Below are positions 48,591 through 60,519 of a stretch of 64,000 bases of DNA, piece after piece. The notes beneath the pieces are model-generated. The model ran no database searches. It was not told the DNA's origin and saw nothing but the letters and a program-made list of their open reading frames with translations. Source of the DNA: Arcuatula senhousia (lineage: Eukaryota; Mollusca; Bivalvia; Mytilida; Mytilidae); assembly GCA_963971305.1 (NCBI GenBank), contig OZ020306.1, forward strand, positions 41,375,512 to 41,439,511, in the 5' to 3' direction. A program made the position numbers and the translations under genes. The first letter of the stretch is position 1. Each line of letters starts with the position of its first letter.

Positions 48591-49847
48591 TTATTTTTCT
48601 TCTTTTTCTTTTTTCTTTCCGTTGAATCTTGTCCGCGACGTTTCTCAAAGATGGATCGCCCAATCCATATGAAACTTTGGGAATATATTAAGGGTGACCT
48701 GAAGTTTTGCAAACGACTTTTGAAATTTTCAAAATGGCTGCCGTTTTCATGGAAACAGGACAAGGTCATAATATAGGACATAGCAATATCTCGGTTACCT
48801 AGGTGCGCAGGGTTTTGAAATTTTGCAATCACATAGAGTAAAAGGTGCTCTTTAATAATACGGAAAAAAAATTTGAAGCGATATTTACGGTTTTGAAGAT
48901 ATAAATAAAAAAATGATTTAAAGGGAGATAATTTGGTCAAAATTTTAATGAAAATTTCAAAGTGGTCTGATTATGATGAAAATTGGTATACTGATAAATT
49001 AAGATGTTGCGAGTTATATTTTATAACTAAAATTAAAATTTGACGATGGCGGCCATTTTGAATCCAAGATGGCCACCAAAATTTCAAAGTGGTTCGATTA
49101 TGATGAAAATTGGTATTCTGATAGATTATGATGTTGCGAGTAATATTCTATAACTAAAATTAAAATTTGACGATGGCGGCCATTTTGAATCCAAGATGGC
49201 CGCCAAAATTTCAAAGTGGTCTGATTATGATGAAAATTTGTATTCTGATAGATTATGATGTTGCGAGTAATATTTTATTACTAAAATTAAAATTTGACGA
49301 TGGCGGCCATTTTGAATCCAAGATGGCTGCCAAAATTTCAAAGTGGTCTGATTATAATGAAAATTGGTACACTGATAGATTATGATGTTGCGAGTCATAT
49401 TCTATAACTTAAATTAAATCTTTACGATGGCGGCCATTTTGAATCGAAGATGGCCGCCAAAATTTCAAAGTGGTCTGATTATGATTAAAATTGGTATACT
49501 GATAGATTATGATGTTGCGAGTAATATTCTATAACTAACATTAAAATTTGACGATGGTGGCCATTTTGAATCCAAGATGGCCGCTAAAATTTCAAAGTGG
49601 TCTGATCATGATGAAAATTGGTATATTGATAGATTATTATGGTGCAAGTAATAATCTATAACTAAAATTAAAATTTGAGGATGGTGGCCATTTTGAATCC
49701 AAGATGGCCGCCAAAATTTCAAAGTGCTCAGATTTACATGAAAATTGATATTTAAGGGTTTTTGGACATGCTGAAGAGAATAATGGCAATGGGAGTTTGT
49801 TTGGGAGACATTCTGTGTTGGCATCCCAACACAATCATACCTAGTTA

Positions 49848-50483
49848 TGTCCCCGAACTTACTCCGATTTTGATGAAAATTGGTTTATAAGGTAATAGTG
49901 GTATGGCGATTTGATTTTTGACATCAAAATTTTTTTATGGTCGGCCATTTTCAAAATGGCCACTGTTTCCCGCCAAAATGAAAGTTACTCCGATTTTGAT
50001 GAAAATTGGTATATAATGTAATAGTGGTATGGCGAGTTGATTTTTGACATCAAATGTTTTCTATCGTCGGCCATTTTCAAAATGGCCACTGTTTCCCGCC
50101 AAAATTAAAGTTACTCTGATTTTGATGAAAATTGGTATATAAGGTAATAGTGGTATGGCGAGTCGATTTTTGACATTGAAATTTTATTTCGTCCGCCATT
50201 TTCAAAATTGCCACCGTTTCCCGCCAAAATCAAAGTTACTCTGATTTGGATGAAAATTGGTATATAAGGTAAAAGTGGTATGGCGAACTTATTTTTGACA
50301 TCAAAATTTTTTTAGCGTCAGCCATTTTCAAAATGGCCGCCATTTCCCGCCAAAATTAAACTTACTCCGATCTTGATGAAAATTGGTATATTAGGTATTC
50401 TCAAATGCCCAAACACATATTGACAAAGATGGGTACGTGAGGGGACATGTATGTGACTCGCTTGCGATCACAATTAGAACTAG
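49848..50483 (+). mobile_element. Deletion derivative of a B element
   Basis: Only the first 11 bases of the B tip (TGTCCCCGAAC) remain, fused to TTACTCCGATTTTGATGAAA of the core. Four to five core monomers and an intact right end (CTAG at 50,480-50,483) follow. The rest of the left module, the (TTA)n and the start of the body are gone. Confidence 0.75.
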
Positions 50484-51072
50484 TTATTATTATTTTTCTC
50501 GGTATTCTGGATCGTGAATTTACAAGGTAATAGTGGTATGCCGAGTTCATTTTTGGTATCGAAAAAAATTTTTGGCAGCCATTTTTAAAATGGCGGCTAA
50601 AATGACCGCCATTTTCCCGCCAAAAATTAAACTTGCTCCAATTTTGATGAAAATTGGTATATAAGGTAATAGTGGCATGGCGAGTTGATTTTTAATATCA
50701 AATTTTTTTATCGTTGGCCATTTTCAAAATGGCCGCCGTTTCCCGCCAAAATTAAACTTACTCCGATTTTGATGAAAATTGGTATATAAGGTAATAGTGG
50801 TATGGCGAGTTGATTTTTGACATCAACATTTTTTTATCGTCGGCCATTTTCAAAATGGCCGCCTTTTCCCGCCAAAATTAAAGTTACTCTGATTTTGATG
50901 AAAATTGGTATATAAAGTAATAGTGGTATGGCGAGTTGATTTTTGACATTGAAATTTTTATTTCGTCGGCCATTTTCAAAATGGCCGCCGTTTCCTGCCA
51001 AAATCAAAGTTATTGGTATATAAGGTAAAAGTGGTATGGCGAACTTATTTTTGACATCAATTTTTTTTTATC

Positions 51073-51215
51073 GTCTCTTAGCATTTGAGGTAACTTATTA
51101 CATCCAATTTTCATCAAAATTGGAGTAAGTTTAATTTTGGCCATTTCCCGCCAAAATTAAACTTACTCCTATTTTGATAATTGGATATAATAAGTTATCT
51201 CAAATGCTAAGAGAC
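51073..51215. repeat. Local inverted duplication (65-68-bp arms)
   Basis: GTCTCTTAGCATTTGAGG from 51,073 is mirrored by CTCAAATGCTAAGAGAC ending 51,215. The arms are separated by CCATTTCCCG. One arm is the normal right-flank sequence of a B element; the other is its inverted copy. Likely a fold-back copying error. Confidence 0.8.
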
Positions 51216-51295
51216 ATTGACAAAGAGGGGTACGTGAGGGGACATTTTTGTGACTCGCTTGCAATCACAATTAGAACTAGTTATTATTATTATTA

Positions 51296-52581
51296 TGTCC
51301 CCGAACACGAAGTGTCGGGGACATATTGTTTTTGCTCGGTTTCTTCTTCTTATTATTATTATTATTATTTTTCTCGGTATTCTGGACCGTGAACTTGTCC
51401 ACCTCATTTTTTCGACATCTTTTAAGGTAGGAAGCTGAATCTTCATATATCAAGAGTATGGAATGGGAGATTGTGCTTTTTGTATTTTTCGTCGAAATCG
51501 AACGACCCCTTATAGGTCAAAAAAGGGCCTCAAAATGGCTCCTCGAAACTGAAGTTGAATTTTTACCTGGCATTTCTGATCCGGCAGAGGTAGGACAAAT
51601 TCCTTTATGGGGTAAGTGTAGACTTTCAATACCTTTCATTTAAAAAAAAAATTTTGAAAATCGGACTTACGGTTTTCAAAATTTTGCAAAAAATCGAAAT
51701 TTAATTTTTTTGTCATATTGAGTTATCTTTCTTTGTACCTTGTATTTTGTAATAGTAATGTATAAATTCTCAATTTTGTTATTTCTTAATGAAAATTGGT
51801 TTACAAGGTAATAGTGGTATGCCGAGTTCATTTTTGGTATCGAAAATTTTTTTGGCGGCCATTTTCAAAATGGCGGCTAAAATTTCCCGCCAAAATTTAA
51901 AGTTGCTCCGATTTTGATGAAAATTGGTAGATAAGGTAATAGTGGTATGGCGAGATGATTTTTGACATCAAAATTTTTCTATCGTCGGCCATTTTCAAAA
52001 TGGCCGCCATTTCCCGACAAAATTAAAGTTACTCCGATTTTGACGAAAATTGGTATATAAGGTAATAGTGGTATGGCGAGATGATTTTTGACATCGAATT
52101 TTTTTTTATAGTCGGCCATTTTCAAAATGGCCACCGTTTCCCGCCAAAATTAAACTTACTCCGATTTTAATGAAAATTAATATACAGGGTAATTGTGGTA
52201 TGGGGAGTTCATTTTTAGCATCACATTTTGTTTATTGTCCGATGCAATAGCTTTTGGATGCGACTGTGTGATTCTTCTCGACTATATGAGATTAAGGGAG
52301 AATAATATCTCATATGGATGTCAACCAAAAGCTTCTCCGTAACGTTTTTAGCATTTCATTGAAGAGTGGCTCCATTGTAGAGGACGAGAGTGGTAGTTAT
52401 GCTCGCTAGTCACTACAATAGTTTACAAGTACGCTACCAATGCTTGTAAAAAGGGTGCTTCAATGGAATGATAAGGGCGTCATTGCTTAAACAGGGTTCC
52501 CACAAAAGCCAGAAATATTGTCAAAGAGGGGTACGTGAGGGGACATGTATGTGACTCGCTTGCAATCACAATTAGAACTAG
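51296..52581 (+). mobile_element. Complete nested element B18 with cassette
   Basis: Left module 51,296-51,345, body TCTCGGTATTCTGGACCGTG, two to three core monomers, cassette 52,237-52,520, right end with CTTGCAATCACA and CTAG. The uninterrupted type copy of the cassette-bearing subfamily. Confidence 0.85.
52237..52520 (+). repeat. Conserved cassette, copy 3
   Basis: Differences from copy 1 are few: ATAGCTTTTGG, GTGATTCTTC, and GAGTGGTAG for GAGCGGTAG. The inner inverted pair ATATGAGAT / ATCTCATAT is intact. Confidence 0.7.
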
Positions 52582-54451
52582 TTATTATTATTTTTCTCGG
52601 TATTCTAGAGTGGTGAACTTGTCCACCTCATTTTTTGGACATCTTTTAAGGTAGGAAGCTGAAACTTCATATATCAAGAGTATGGAATGGGAGATTGTGC
52701 TGTTTGTATTTTTCGCCGAAATCGAACGACCCCTTATAGGTAAAAAAATGGCCTCAAAATGGCTCCTCGAAACAGAAGTTGAATTTTTACCTGGCATTTC
52801 TGATCCGGCAGGGGTAGGTCAAACTCCTTTATGGGGTAAGTGTAGACTTTCAATACCTTTCATTTAAAAAAAAAATTAAAATCGGACTTACGATTTTCAA
52901 AATGGCCGCCTTTTCCCGCCAAAATTAAAGTTACTCCGATTTTGACGAAGATTGGTATATAAAGTAATAGTGGTATGGCGAGTTGATTTTTGACATCAAA
53001 ATTTTTTTAATCGTTGGCCATTTTCAAAATGACCGCCGTTTCCGGCCAAAATTAAACTTACTCCGATCTTGATGAAAATTGGTATATTAGGTATTCTCAA
53101 ATGCCCAAACACATATTGACAAAGAGGGGTACGTGAGGGGACATGTATGTGACTCGCTTGCGATCACAATTAGAACTAGTTATTATTATTATTTTTCTCG
53201 GTATTCTGGAGTGTGAACTTGTCCACCTCATTTTTTCGACATCTTTTAAGGTAGGAAGCTGAAACTTCATATATCAAGAGTATGGAATGACATATTGTGC
53301 TTTTTGTATTTTTCGTCGAAATCGAACGACCCCTTATAGGTCAAAAAAGGGCCTCAAAATGGCTCCTCGAAACCCAAGTTGAATTTTTACCTGGCATTTC
53401 TGATCCGTCAGGGGGGGGGAATAATTCCTTTATATGTTAAGTGTGGATATTTAATACCTTTCATTTAAAAAGAAAAATTTGAAAATCGGACTTACCGTTT
53501 TGAAAATTTTGCAAAAAATCGAAAAAATTTTTTTTTATAAGATTGAGTTATCTTTCTTTGTACCTTGTATTTTGTAATAGTAATGTTAAAATTATCAACT
53601 TTGTTATTTCTTAATAAAAATTCGGTTACAAGGTGATAGTGATATGCCGAGTTCATTTTTGGAATCGAAATTTTTTTTTTGGCGGCCATTTTCAAAATGG
53701 CGGTTAATTATGGCCGCCAATTTCCCGCCAAAATTTAAACTTGCTCCGATTTTGATGAAAATTGGTATTCAAAGTAAAAGTGGTATGGCAAGTTGATTTT
53801 TGACATCAACAATTTTTTTTCGTCGGCCATTTTCAAAATGGCCGCCATTTCCCACCAAAATTAAAGTTACTCCGATTTTGATGAAAATTGGTATATAAGG
53901 TTATAGTGGTATGTCGAGTTGATTTTTGACATCAAATTTTTTTTATCCTCGGCCATTTTCAAAATGGCCGCAGCTTCACACCAAAATTAAAGTTACTCCG
54001 ATTTTGATGAAAATTGGTATATAAGGTTATAGTGGAATGGTGAGTTGATTTTTTACATCAACATTTTTTTTTCGTCGGACATTTGCAAAATGGCCGCCAT
54101 TTCCCGCCAAATTTAAAATTACTCCGATTTTGATGAAAATTTGTATATAAGGTTATAGTGGTATGGCGAGTTGATTTTTTACATCAAATTTTTTTTTATC
54201 GTTGGCCATTTTCAAAATGGCCCCCGTTTCCCGCCAAAATTAAAGTTACTCCGATTTCGATGAAAATTGGTATATAAGGTAATAGTGGTATGGCGAGTTG
54301 ATTGTTGACATGGAAAATTTTTTATTGTCGGCCATTTCCAAAAAGGCTGCCATTTCCCGCCAAAATTAGACTTGCTCCAATTTTAATGAAATTTAATATA
54401 CAGGGTAATTGTGGTATGGGGAGTTCTTTTTTAGCATCAAATTTTGTTTAT

Positions 54452-54736
54452 GGTCTGATGCAACAGCTTCTGGATGCGACTGTGTGACTTTTCTCAACCA
54501 TATGAGATTAAGGGAGAATAATATCTTATATGGATGTCAAACAAAAGCTTCTCCGTAACGTTCTTAGCATTTCATTGAAGAGTGGCTCCATTGTGGAGGA
54601 CGAGAGCGGTAGTTATGCTCGCTAGTCACCACAATAGTTTACAAGTACGCTACCAATGCTTGTAAAAAGGGTGCTTCAATGGAATGATAAGGGCGTCATT
54701 GCTTAAACAGGGTCCTCACAAAAGCCAGAAATATTG
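54452..54736 (+). repeat. Conserved cassette, copy 4 (most diverged)
   Basis: Changes include AGCTTCTGG / ACAAAAGCT and CATATGAGAT / ATCTTATAT, which weaken the inverted pairs. TTGTGGAGGAC is matched by CACCACAATAG: the substitution A to G on one side and T to C on the other keeps the pairing ATTGTGG / CCACAAT, a possible compensatory change. Confidence 0.7.
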
Positions 54737-54809
54737 CAAAAGAGGGGTACGTAAGGGGACATGTATGTGACTCGCTTGCGATCACAATTAGAACTAGTTA
54801 TTATTATTA

Positions 54810-54859
54810 TGTCCCCGAACACGAAGTGTCGGGGACATATTGTTTTTGCTCGGTTTCTT
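54810..54859 (+). mobile_element. Open B-type left module (B19)
   Basis: Standard 50-base module; by bracket order its body lies beyond the window. Confidence 0.75.
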
Positions 54860-54880
54860 ATTATTATTATTATAATTATT

Positions 54881-55394
54881 AAGTCGCCCAAAACAAAGTT
54901 TGGGAGACTTATTGTTTTTGCACCGTTTCTTATTATTATTATTATTATTCTTCTGATTCTTAATCATGAAGCTGTCCTCCCTAATACAATAAAACGGTTC
55001 AAGGAAATTGAATAACACTTGTTGGATTGGATAGTGGGTTACCTAAAGGCGTGCAATCAAGTTTTGAAATTTTCAAGATGGCCGCCTTATCAAAATGGCG
55101 GCCATCGGAAAAAGTGGGCGGAAATTTTTTTTTCATCGGATCGTTTTGAAAATTGATTATCTGGGTAAAGCGGGTATGCTGAGTTCAAATCTGCGACCAG
55201 ATTTGAAATCTGACTTACGGTTATAAAATGGCGGCCATTTTACTACACCCGCCCCCCTTAAAAATGTGAACTTTGTCCGATTTCAATGAAATTTGATTTC
55301 TATACATATTTTATTGTACTGAATGGGAATAAATAGTATCCAAGGCGATTTTGGGCGACTTGTGTGTTGGCATCCCAACACAAATTATAGCTAG
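54881..55394 (+). mobile_element. Complete nested element G10
   Basis: Left module 54,881-54,931, body CTTCTGATTCTTAATCATGA and AGCTGTCCTCCC, right tip GATTTTGGGCGACTT, hairpin TGTGTTGGCATCCCAACACA, AATTATAGCTAG. Confidence 0.85.
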
Positions 55395-55412
55395 TTATTA
55401 TTATTATTATTA

Positions 55413-55576
55413 TGTCCCCGAACACGAAGTGTCGGGGACATACTGTTTTTGCTCGGTTTCTTATTATTATGTCCCCGAACACGAAGTGTCGGGGACATAT
55501 TGTTTTTGCTCGGTTTCTTATTATTATGTCCCTGAACACGAAGTGTCGGGGACATATTGTTTTTGCTCGGTTTCTT
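55413..55576 (+). mobile_element. Three open B-type left modules (B20-B22)
   Basis: Modules at 55,413-55,462, 55,470-55,519 and 55,527-55,576 with only TTATTA between them. B22 and the next module B23 share GTCCCTGAACACG, so those two may be tandem copies. None is closed in the window. Confidence 0.75.
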
Positions 55577-55649
55577 ATTATTATGTCCCTGAACACGAAG
55601 TGTCGGGGACATATTGTTTTTGCTCGGTTTCTTATTATTATTATTATTA

Positions 55650-57354
55650 TGTCCCCGAACACGAAGTGTCGGGGACATATTGTTTTTGCTCGGTTTCTTA
55701 TTATTATTTTTTTATTATTATTATTATTCTTAGTATTCTTTAGTGTGAACTTGTCCGCTCGATTTAAAGAACATCTTTAAAGGTAGGAAGCTGAAACTTC
55801 ATATATCAAGAGTATGGAGTGTGAAATTGTGTAATCAGATTTTTTCGTCAAAATCAAGCGACCCCTTATTGGGTAAAAAGGGGCCTGAAAATGGCTCCTC
55901 AAAATCAAAGTTGAATTTTTACTGGCATTTCCAAACCGGCTGGATTAGGAAAAATTCCTTTCACTATGTAGTAGGTATATATAAGAGGTATCATACAAAA
56001 AAAGAATTTTGAAAATCGGACTTACCGTTTTCAAAATATTTGCAAAAATTCGAAAAAAGGGGAGATAATTTAATACCACATTATTTAAAATTATATCAAA
56101 TCTTTAGTATTTCTAGGTAAATTTTTACAAATTAAATATTGCTGACTGCTTTTATACAGGTATTGGTGTAAAAAATAAATGTGATATGCCAAAATGATTT
56201 TTGGTCTCAAAAAAACTTTGGTCGATTTTCAAAATGGCCGACCGTTTCCCGCCAAAATTGAAACTTGCTCAAAATTTGATGAAAATTGGTCTATAAGGTA
56301 ATAGTGATATGCCGAGTTAATTTTTGGTATCAAAATTTTTTTTATCAACCGCAATTTTCAAAATGGCCGCCACTTCCGGTAAAAATTCAACTTGCTCGAA
56401 TTTAAACAAAAATTGATATTGAGGCGTTTTAAAGGATGCGGAATTGAAGTGTGTTGTCGAAAATGTCGAAAAATTCAAAATGGCCGCCACTTCCGGTAAA
56501 AATTCAACTTGCTCCGATTTTAACGAAAATTGATATCTAGGGGTTTTAAAAGATGGCAAATTGAGGCGTGAAGTCGAAAATGTAAAAAAATTCAAAATGG
56601 CCGCCACTTCTGGTAAAAATTCAACTTCCTCTGATTTTAGCGAAAATTGATATCTAAGAGTTTTAAAGGATGGCGAATTGAGGCGTGAAGTCGAAAATGT
56701 CGAAAAATTCAAAATGCCCGCCACTTCCGGTAAAAATTCAACTTGCTCCGATTTTAACGAAAATTGATATTTAGAGGTTTTTAAGGATGGCGAATTGAGG
56801 CGTGAAGTCGAAAATGTCGAAAAATTCAAAATGGCCGCCACTTCCGGTAAAAATTCAACTTGCTCCAATTTTAACGAAAATTGATATCTAGGGGTTTTAA
56901 AGGATGGCGAATTGAGGTGTGAAGTCGAAAATGTCGAAAAATTCAAAATGGCCGCCACTTCCGGAAAAAATTCAACTTGCTCCTATTTTCACAAAAATTG
57001 ATATCTAGGGGTTTTAAAGGATGGAAAATTAAGGTGTGAAGTCGAAAATGTCGAAAAATTCAAAATGGCCGCCACTTCCGGTAAAAATTCAACTTGCTCC
57101 GATTTTCACGAAAATTGATATCTAGGGGTTTTAAAAGATGGCGAATTGAGGCGTGAAGTCGAAAATGTCGAAAAATTCAAAATGGCCGCCACTTCCGGTA
57201 AAAATTCAACTTGCTCCGATTTTAACGAAAATTGATATCTAAGCTTTATATTGGATGCCGAACAGAAACATGTTCTTGAATAAGCCGGATATTAACAAAG
57301 AGGGGTACGTGAGGGGACATTTGTGACTCGCTTTGCGATCACAATTATACCTAG
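55650..57354 (+). mobile_element. Complete nested element B24 with long 117-bp core
   Basis: Left module 55,650-55,699, body TTCTTAGTATTCTTTAGTGT, about eight core monomers of ~117 bp at 56,370-57,240 with GAATTGAGGCGTGAAGTCGA, right end with CTCGCTTTGCGATCACA and ATTATACCTAG. Because the unit is a multiple of three, the minus strand stays open for 213 codons (56317-56958); this is an array by-product. Confidence 0.85.
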
Positions 57355-57417
57355 TTATTATTATTATTATGTCCCCGAACACGAAGTGTCGGGGACATAT
57401 TGTTTTTGCTCGGTTTC

Positions 57418-57448
<31 letters not shown>

Positions 57449-57973
57449 GTCCCCGAACACGAAGTGTCGGGGACATATTGTTTTTGCTCGGTTTCTTATT
57501 AAAGTAATAGTGGTATGGCGAGTTGATTTTTGACATAAATATTTTTTTTATTGTCGGCCATTTTCAAAATGGCCGCAGTTTCCCGCCAAAATTAAAGTTA
57601 CTCTGATTTTGATGAAAGTTGGTATATAAAGTAATAGTGCTATGGCGAGTTGATTTTTGACATCGAAATTTTTATTTCATCGGCCATTTTCAAAATGGCC
57701 GCCGTTTCCCGCCAAAAATCAAAGTTACTCCGATTTTAATGAAAATTGGTATATAAGGTTATTGTGGTATGGCGAGTTTATTTTTGACATCAAAATTTTT
57801 TTTATCGTTGGCCATTTTCAAAATGGCCGCCGTTTCCCGCCAAAATTAAACTTACTCCGATCTTGATGAAAATTGGTATATTAGGTATTCTCAAATGCCC
57901 AAACACATATTGACAAAGAGGGGTACGTGAGGGGACATGTATGTGACTCGCTTGCGATCACAATTAGAACTAG
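57449..57973 (+). mobile_element. Deletion derivative B26
   Basis: The left module 57,449-57,498 is intact but joins directly (TTATTAAAGTAATAGTGGTA) to core monomers. The body start with TTGTCC is missing. Right end CTAG at 57,970-57,973. Confidence 0.8.
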
Positions 57974-58030
57974 TTATTATTATGTCCCCGAACACGAAGT
58001 GTCGGGGACATATTGTTTTTGCTCGGTTTC

Positions 58031-58084
<54 letters not shown>

Positions 58085-58085
<1 letters not shown>

Positions 58086-59145
58086 GTCCCCGAACACGAA
58101 GTGTCGGGGACATATTGTTTTTGCTCGGTTTCTTATTATTATTATTATTATTATTATTATTTTTCTCGGTATTCTGGATCATGAACTTGTCCACCTCATT
58201 TTTTCGACATCTTTTAAGGTAGGAAGCTGAAAATTCATAAATCAAGAGTATGGAATGGGAGATTGTGCTTTTTGTATTTTTCGCCGAAATCGAACGACCC
58301 CATATAGGTGAAAAAAGGGCCTCAAAATGGCTCCTCGAAACCGAAGTTGAATTTTTCCTGGCATTTCTGATCCGGCAGGGGTAGGAAAAATGCCCTTATA
58401 GGTTAAGTGCGGATATACAATACCTTTCATTTAAAAAAAAAATTGTGAAAATCGGACTTACCGTTTTCAAAATTTTGCAAAAAATCGAAAATTATTTTTT
58501 TGTAAGATTGAGTTATCTTTCTTTGTACCATATATTTTGTGATATTAATGAAAAAAATTCTCAACTTTGTTATTTCTTAATGAAAATTGGTTTACAAGGT
58601 AATAGTGGTATGCCGAGTTCAATTTTGGAATCGAAATTTAATTAAAATTACTCCGATTTTAATGAAAATTGGTATATAAGGTAATAGTGGTATGGCGAGT
58701 TGATTTTTGACATCAAATTTTTTTTATCGTCGGCCATTTCAAAATGGCCGCCGTTTCCCGCCAAAATTAAAGTTATTCTAATTTTGATGAAAATTGGTTT
58801 ACAAGGTAATAGTGGTATGCCGAGTTCAATTTTGGAATCAAAATTTTTTTTTGGGCCGCCATTTTCAAAATGGCCGCTGTTTCCCGCCAAAATTAAATTT
58901 ACTCAGATTTTAACGAAAATTGGTATATAAGGTAATAGTTGTATGGCGAGTTGATTTTTGACATCGAAATATTTTTATTGTCGGCCATTTTAAAAATGGC
59001 CGCCGTTTCCCGCCAAAATTAAACTTACTCCTATTTTGATGAAAATTGGATAAATTAAGTTATCTCAAATGCCAAGAGACATTGACAAAGAGGGGTACGT
59101 GAGGGGACATTTTTGTGACTCGCTTGCGATCACAATTAGAACTAG
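58085..59145 (+). mobile_element. Complete nested element B28
   Basis: Left module 58,085-58,134, body TCTCGGTATTCTGGATCATG, core with a deletion near 58,635 (GAAATTTAATTAAAATTACT), right end CTAG at 59,142-59,145. Among the most deeply nested copies (about ten levels). Confidence 0.85.
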
Positions 59146-60170
59146 TTATTATTATTATTATTATTATTTTTCTCGGTATTCTGGACCGTGAACTTGTCCA
59201 CCTCATTTTTTTGACATCTTTTAAGGTAGGAAGCTGAATCTTCATATATCAAGAGTATGGAATGGGATATTATGCTTTTTGTATTTTTCGTCGAAATGGA
59301 ACAACCCCTTATAGGTCAAAAAAGGGCCTCAAAATGGCTCCTCGAAACCGAAGTTGAATTTTTCCTGGCATTTCTGATCCGGCAGGGGTAGGACAAATTC
59401 CTTTATATGGTAAGTGTAGACTTTCAATGCCTTTCATTTAAAAAAAATGTTTTGAAAATCGGACTTACCGTTTTCAAAATTTTGCTAAAAATCGAAAATT
59501 AATTTTTTTGTAAGATTGAGTTATCTTTCTTTGTTCAATATATTTTGTAATAGTAATGAAAAAAAATCTCAACTTTGTTATTTCTTAATGAAAATTGGTT
59601 TACAAGGTAATAGTGGTATGCCGAGTTCATTTTTGGAGTTGAAAAATTTTTTTGACGGCCATTTTCAAAATGGCGACTAAAATGGCTGCCATTTTCCCGC
59701 CAAAATTTAAACTTGCTCCGATTTTGATGAAAATTGGTATATAAGGTAATAGTGGTATGGCGAGTTGATTTTTGACATCGAATTTTTTTTATCGTCCGCC
59801 ATTTTCAAAATGGCCGCAGTTTCCCGCCAAAATTAAAGTTACTCCGATTTTGATGAAAACTGGTATATAAGGTGATAGTGGTATGGGGATTTGATTTTTG
59901 ACATTGAAATTTATTTATCGTCGACCATTTTTAAAATTGCCGCCGTTTCCCGCCAAAATTAAAGTTACTCGGATTTTGATGAAAATTGGTATTCAAGGTA
60001 ATAGTGGTACTGCGAGTTGATTTTTGACATTAATTGTTTTATATCGTCGGCCATTTTCAAAATGGCCACCGTTTCCCGCCAAAATTAAACTTGCTCCGAT
60101 TTTAATGAAAATTAATATACAGGGTAATTGTGGTATGGGGAGTTCATTTTTAGCATCAAATTTTGTTTAT

Positions 60171-60457
60171 GGTCCGATGCAACAGCTTTTGGATGCGACT
60201 GTGTGACTCTTCTCGACTATATGAGATTAAGGGAGAATAATATCTCATATGGATGTCAACCAAAAGCTTCTCCGTCACGTTTTTAGCATTTCATTGAAGA
60301 GTGGCTCCATTGTAGAGGGCGAGAGCGGTAGTTATGCTCGCTAGTCACTACAATAGTTTACAAGTACGCTACCAATGCTTGTAAAAAGGGTGCTTCAATG
60401 GAATGATAAGGGCGTCATTGCTTAAACAGGGTTCCCACAAAAGCCAGAAATATTGTC
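60171..60457 (+). repeat. Conserved cassette, copy 5
   Basis: Near-identical to copies 1-3; changes include CCGTCACGTT for CCGTAACGTT and GAGGGCGAG for GAGGACGAG. Both inverted pairs of the first half are intact. Confidence 0.7.
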
Positions 60458-60519
60458 AAAGAGGGGTACGTGAGGGGACATGTATGTGACTTGCTTGCGA
60501 TCACAATTAGAACTAGTTA

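Larger units (their letters stand above)
45551..48768 (+). repeat. 1,609-bp tandem duplication, two apparently identical copies
   Basis: 45,551-47,159 is repeated as 47,160-48,768; all open frames in the two copies are identical. The central junction near 47,160-47,215 is hybrid: K-like on its left (ACATAGCAATATC) and C-like on its right (TTTTGCAGGTTAATAGAGC). This fits unequal exchange between the ATATCTCGGTTACCTAGGTG segments that C and K bodies share. An assembly artefact cannot be excluded. Confidence 0.85.
47493..49844 (+). mobile_element. Nested element K5
   Basis: Left module from 47,493 (duplicate of K4); body plus right end 48,591-49,844, with CCGTTGAATCTTGTCCGCGA, about six core monomers of ~127 bp (GGCGGCCATTTTGAATCCAA, AGATGGCCGCC) and the right end GTTTGGGAGACATTCTGTGT, hairpin, CATACCTAG. 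Confidence 0.75.
44460..51280 (+). mobile_element. Nested element B17
   Basis: Left module 44,460-44,509 (TTGATCGG variant); body plus right end assigned to 50,484-51,280. The body lost sequence after TCTCGGTATTCTGGATCGTG (junction near 50,517) and carries an inverted duplication at 51,073-51,215. Assigned by bracket order only. Confidence 0.5.
44397..53179 (+). mobile_element. Nested element B16
   Basis: Left module 44,397-44,446 (CTCAG variant); body plus right end assigned to 52,582-53,179, a shortened body in which most of the core is deleted (junction near 52,890, ATTTTCAAAATGGCCGCC). Assigned by bracket order only. Confidence 0.5.
43485..54797 (+). mobile_element. Nested element B15 with cassette
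   Basis: Left module 43,485-43,534; body plus right end assigned to 53,180-54,797, with about five core monomers and the cassette at 54,452-54,736. Assigned by bracket order only. Confidence 0.5.
57983..60516 (+). mobile_element. Nested element B27 with cassette
   Basis: Left module 57,983-58,032; body plus right end 59,146-60,516, core monomers 59,590-60,110, cassette 60,171-60,457. Confidence 0.65.
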
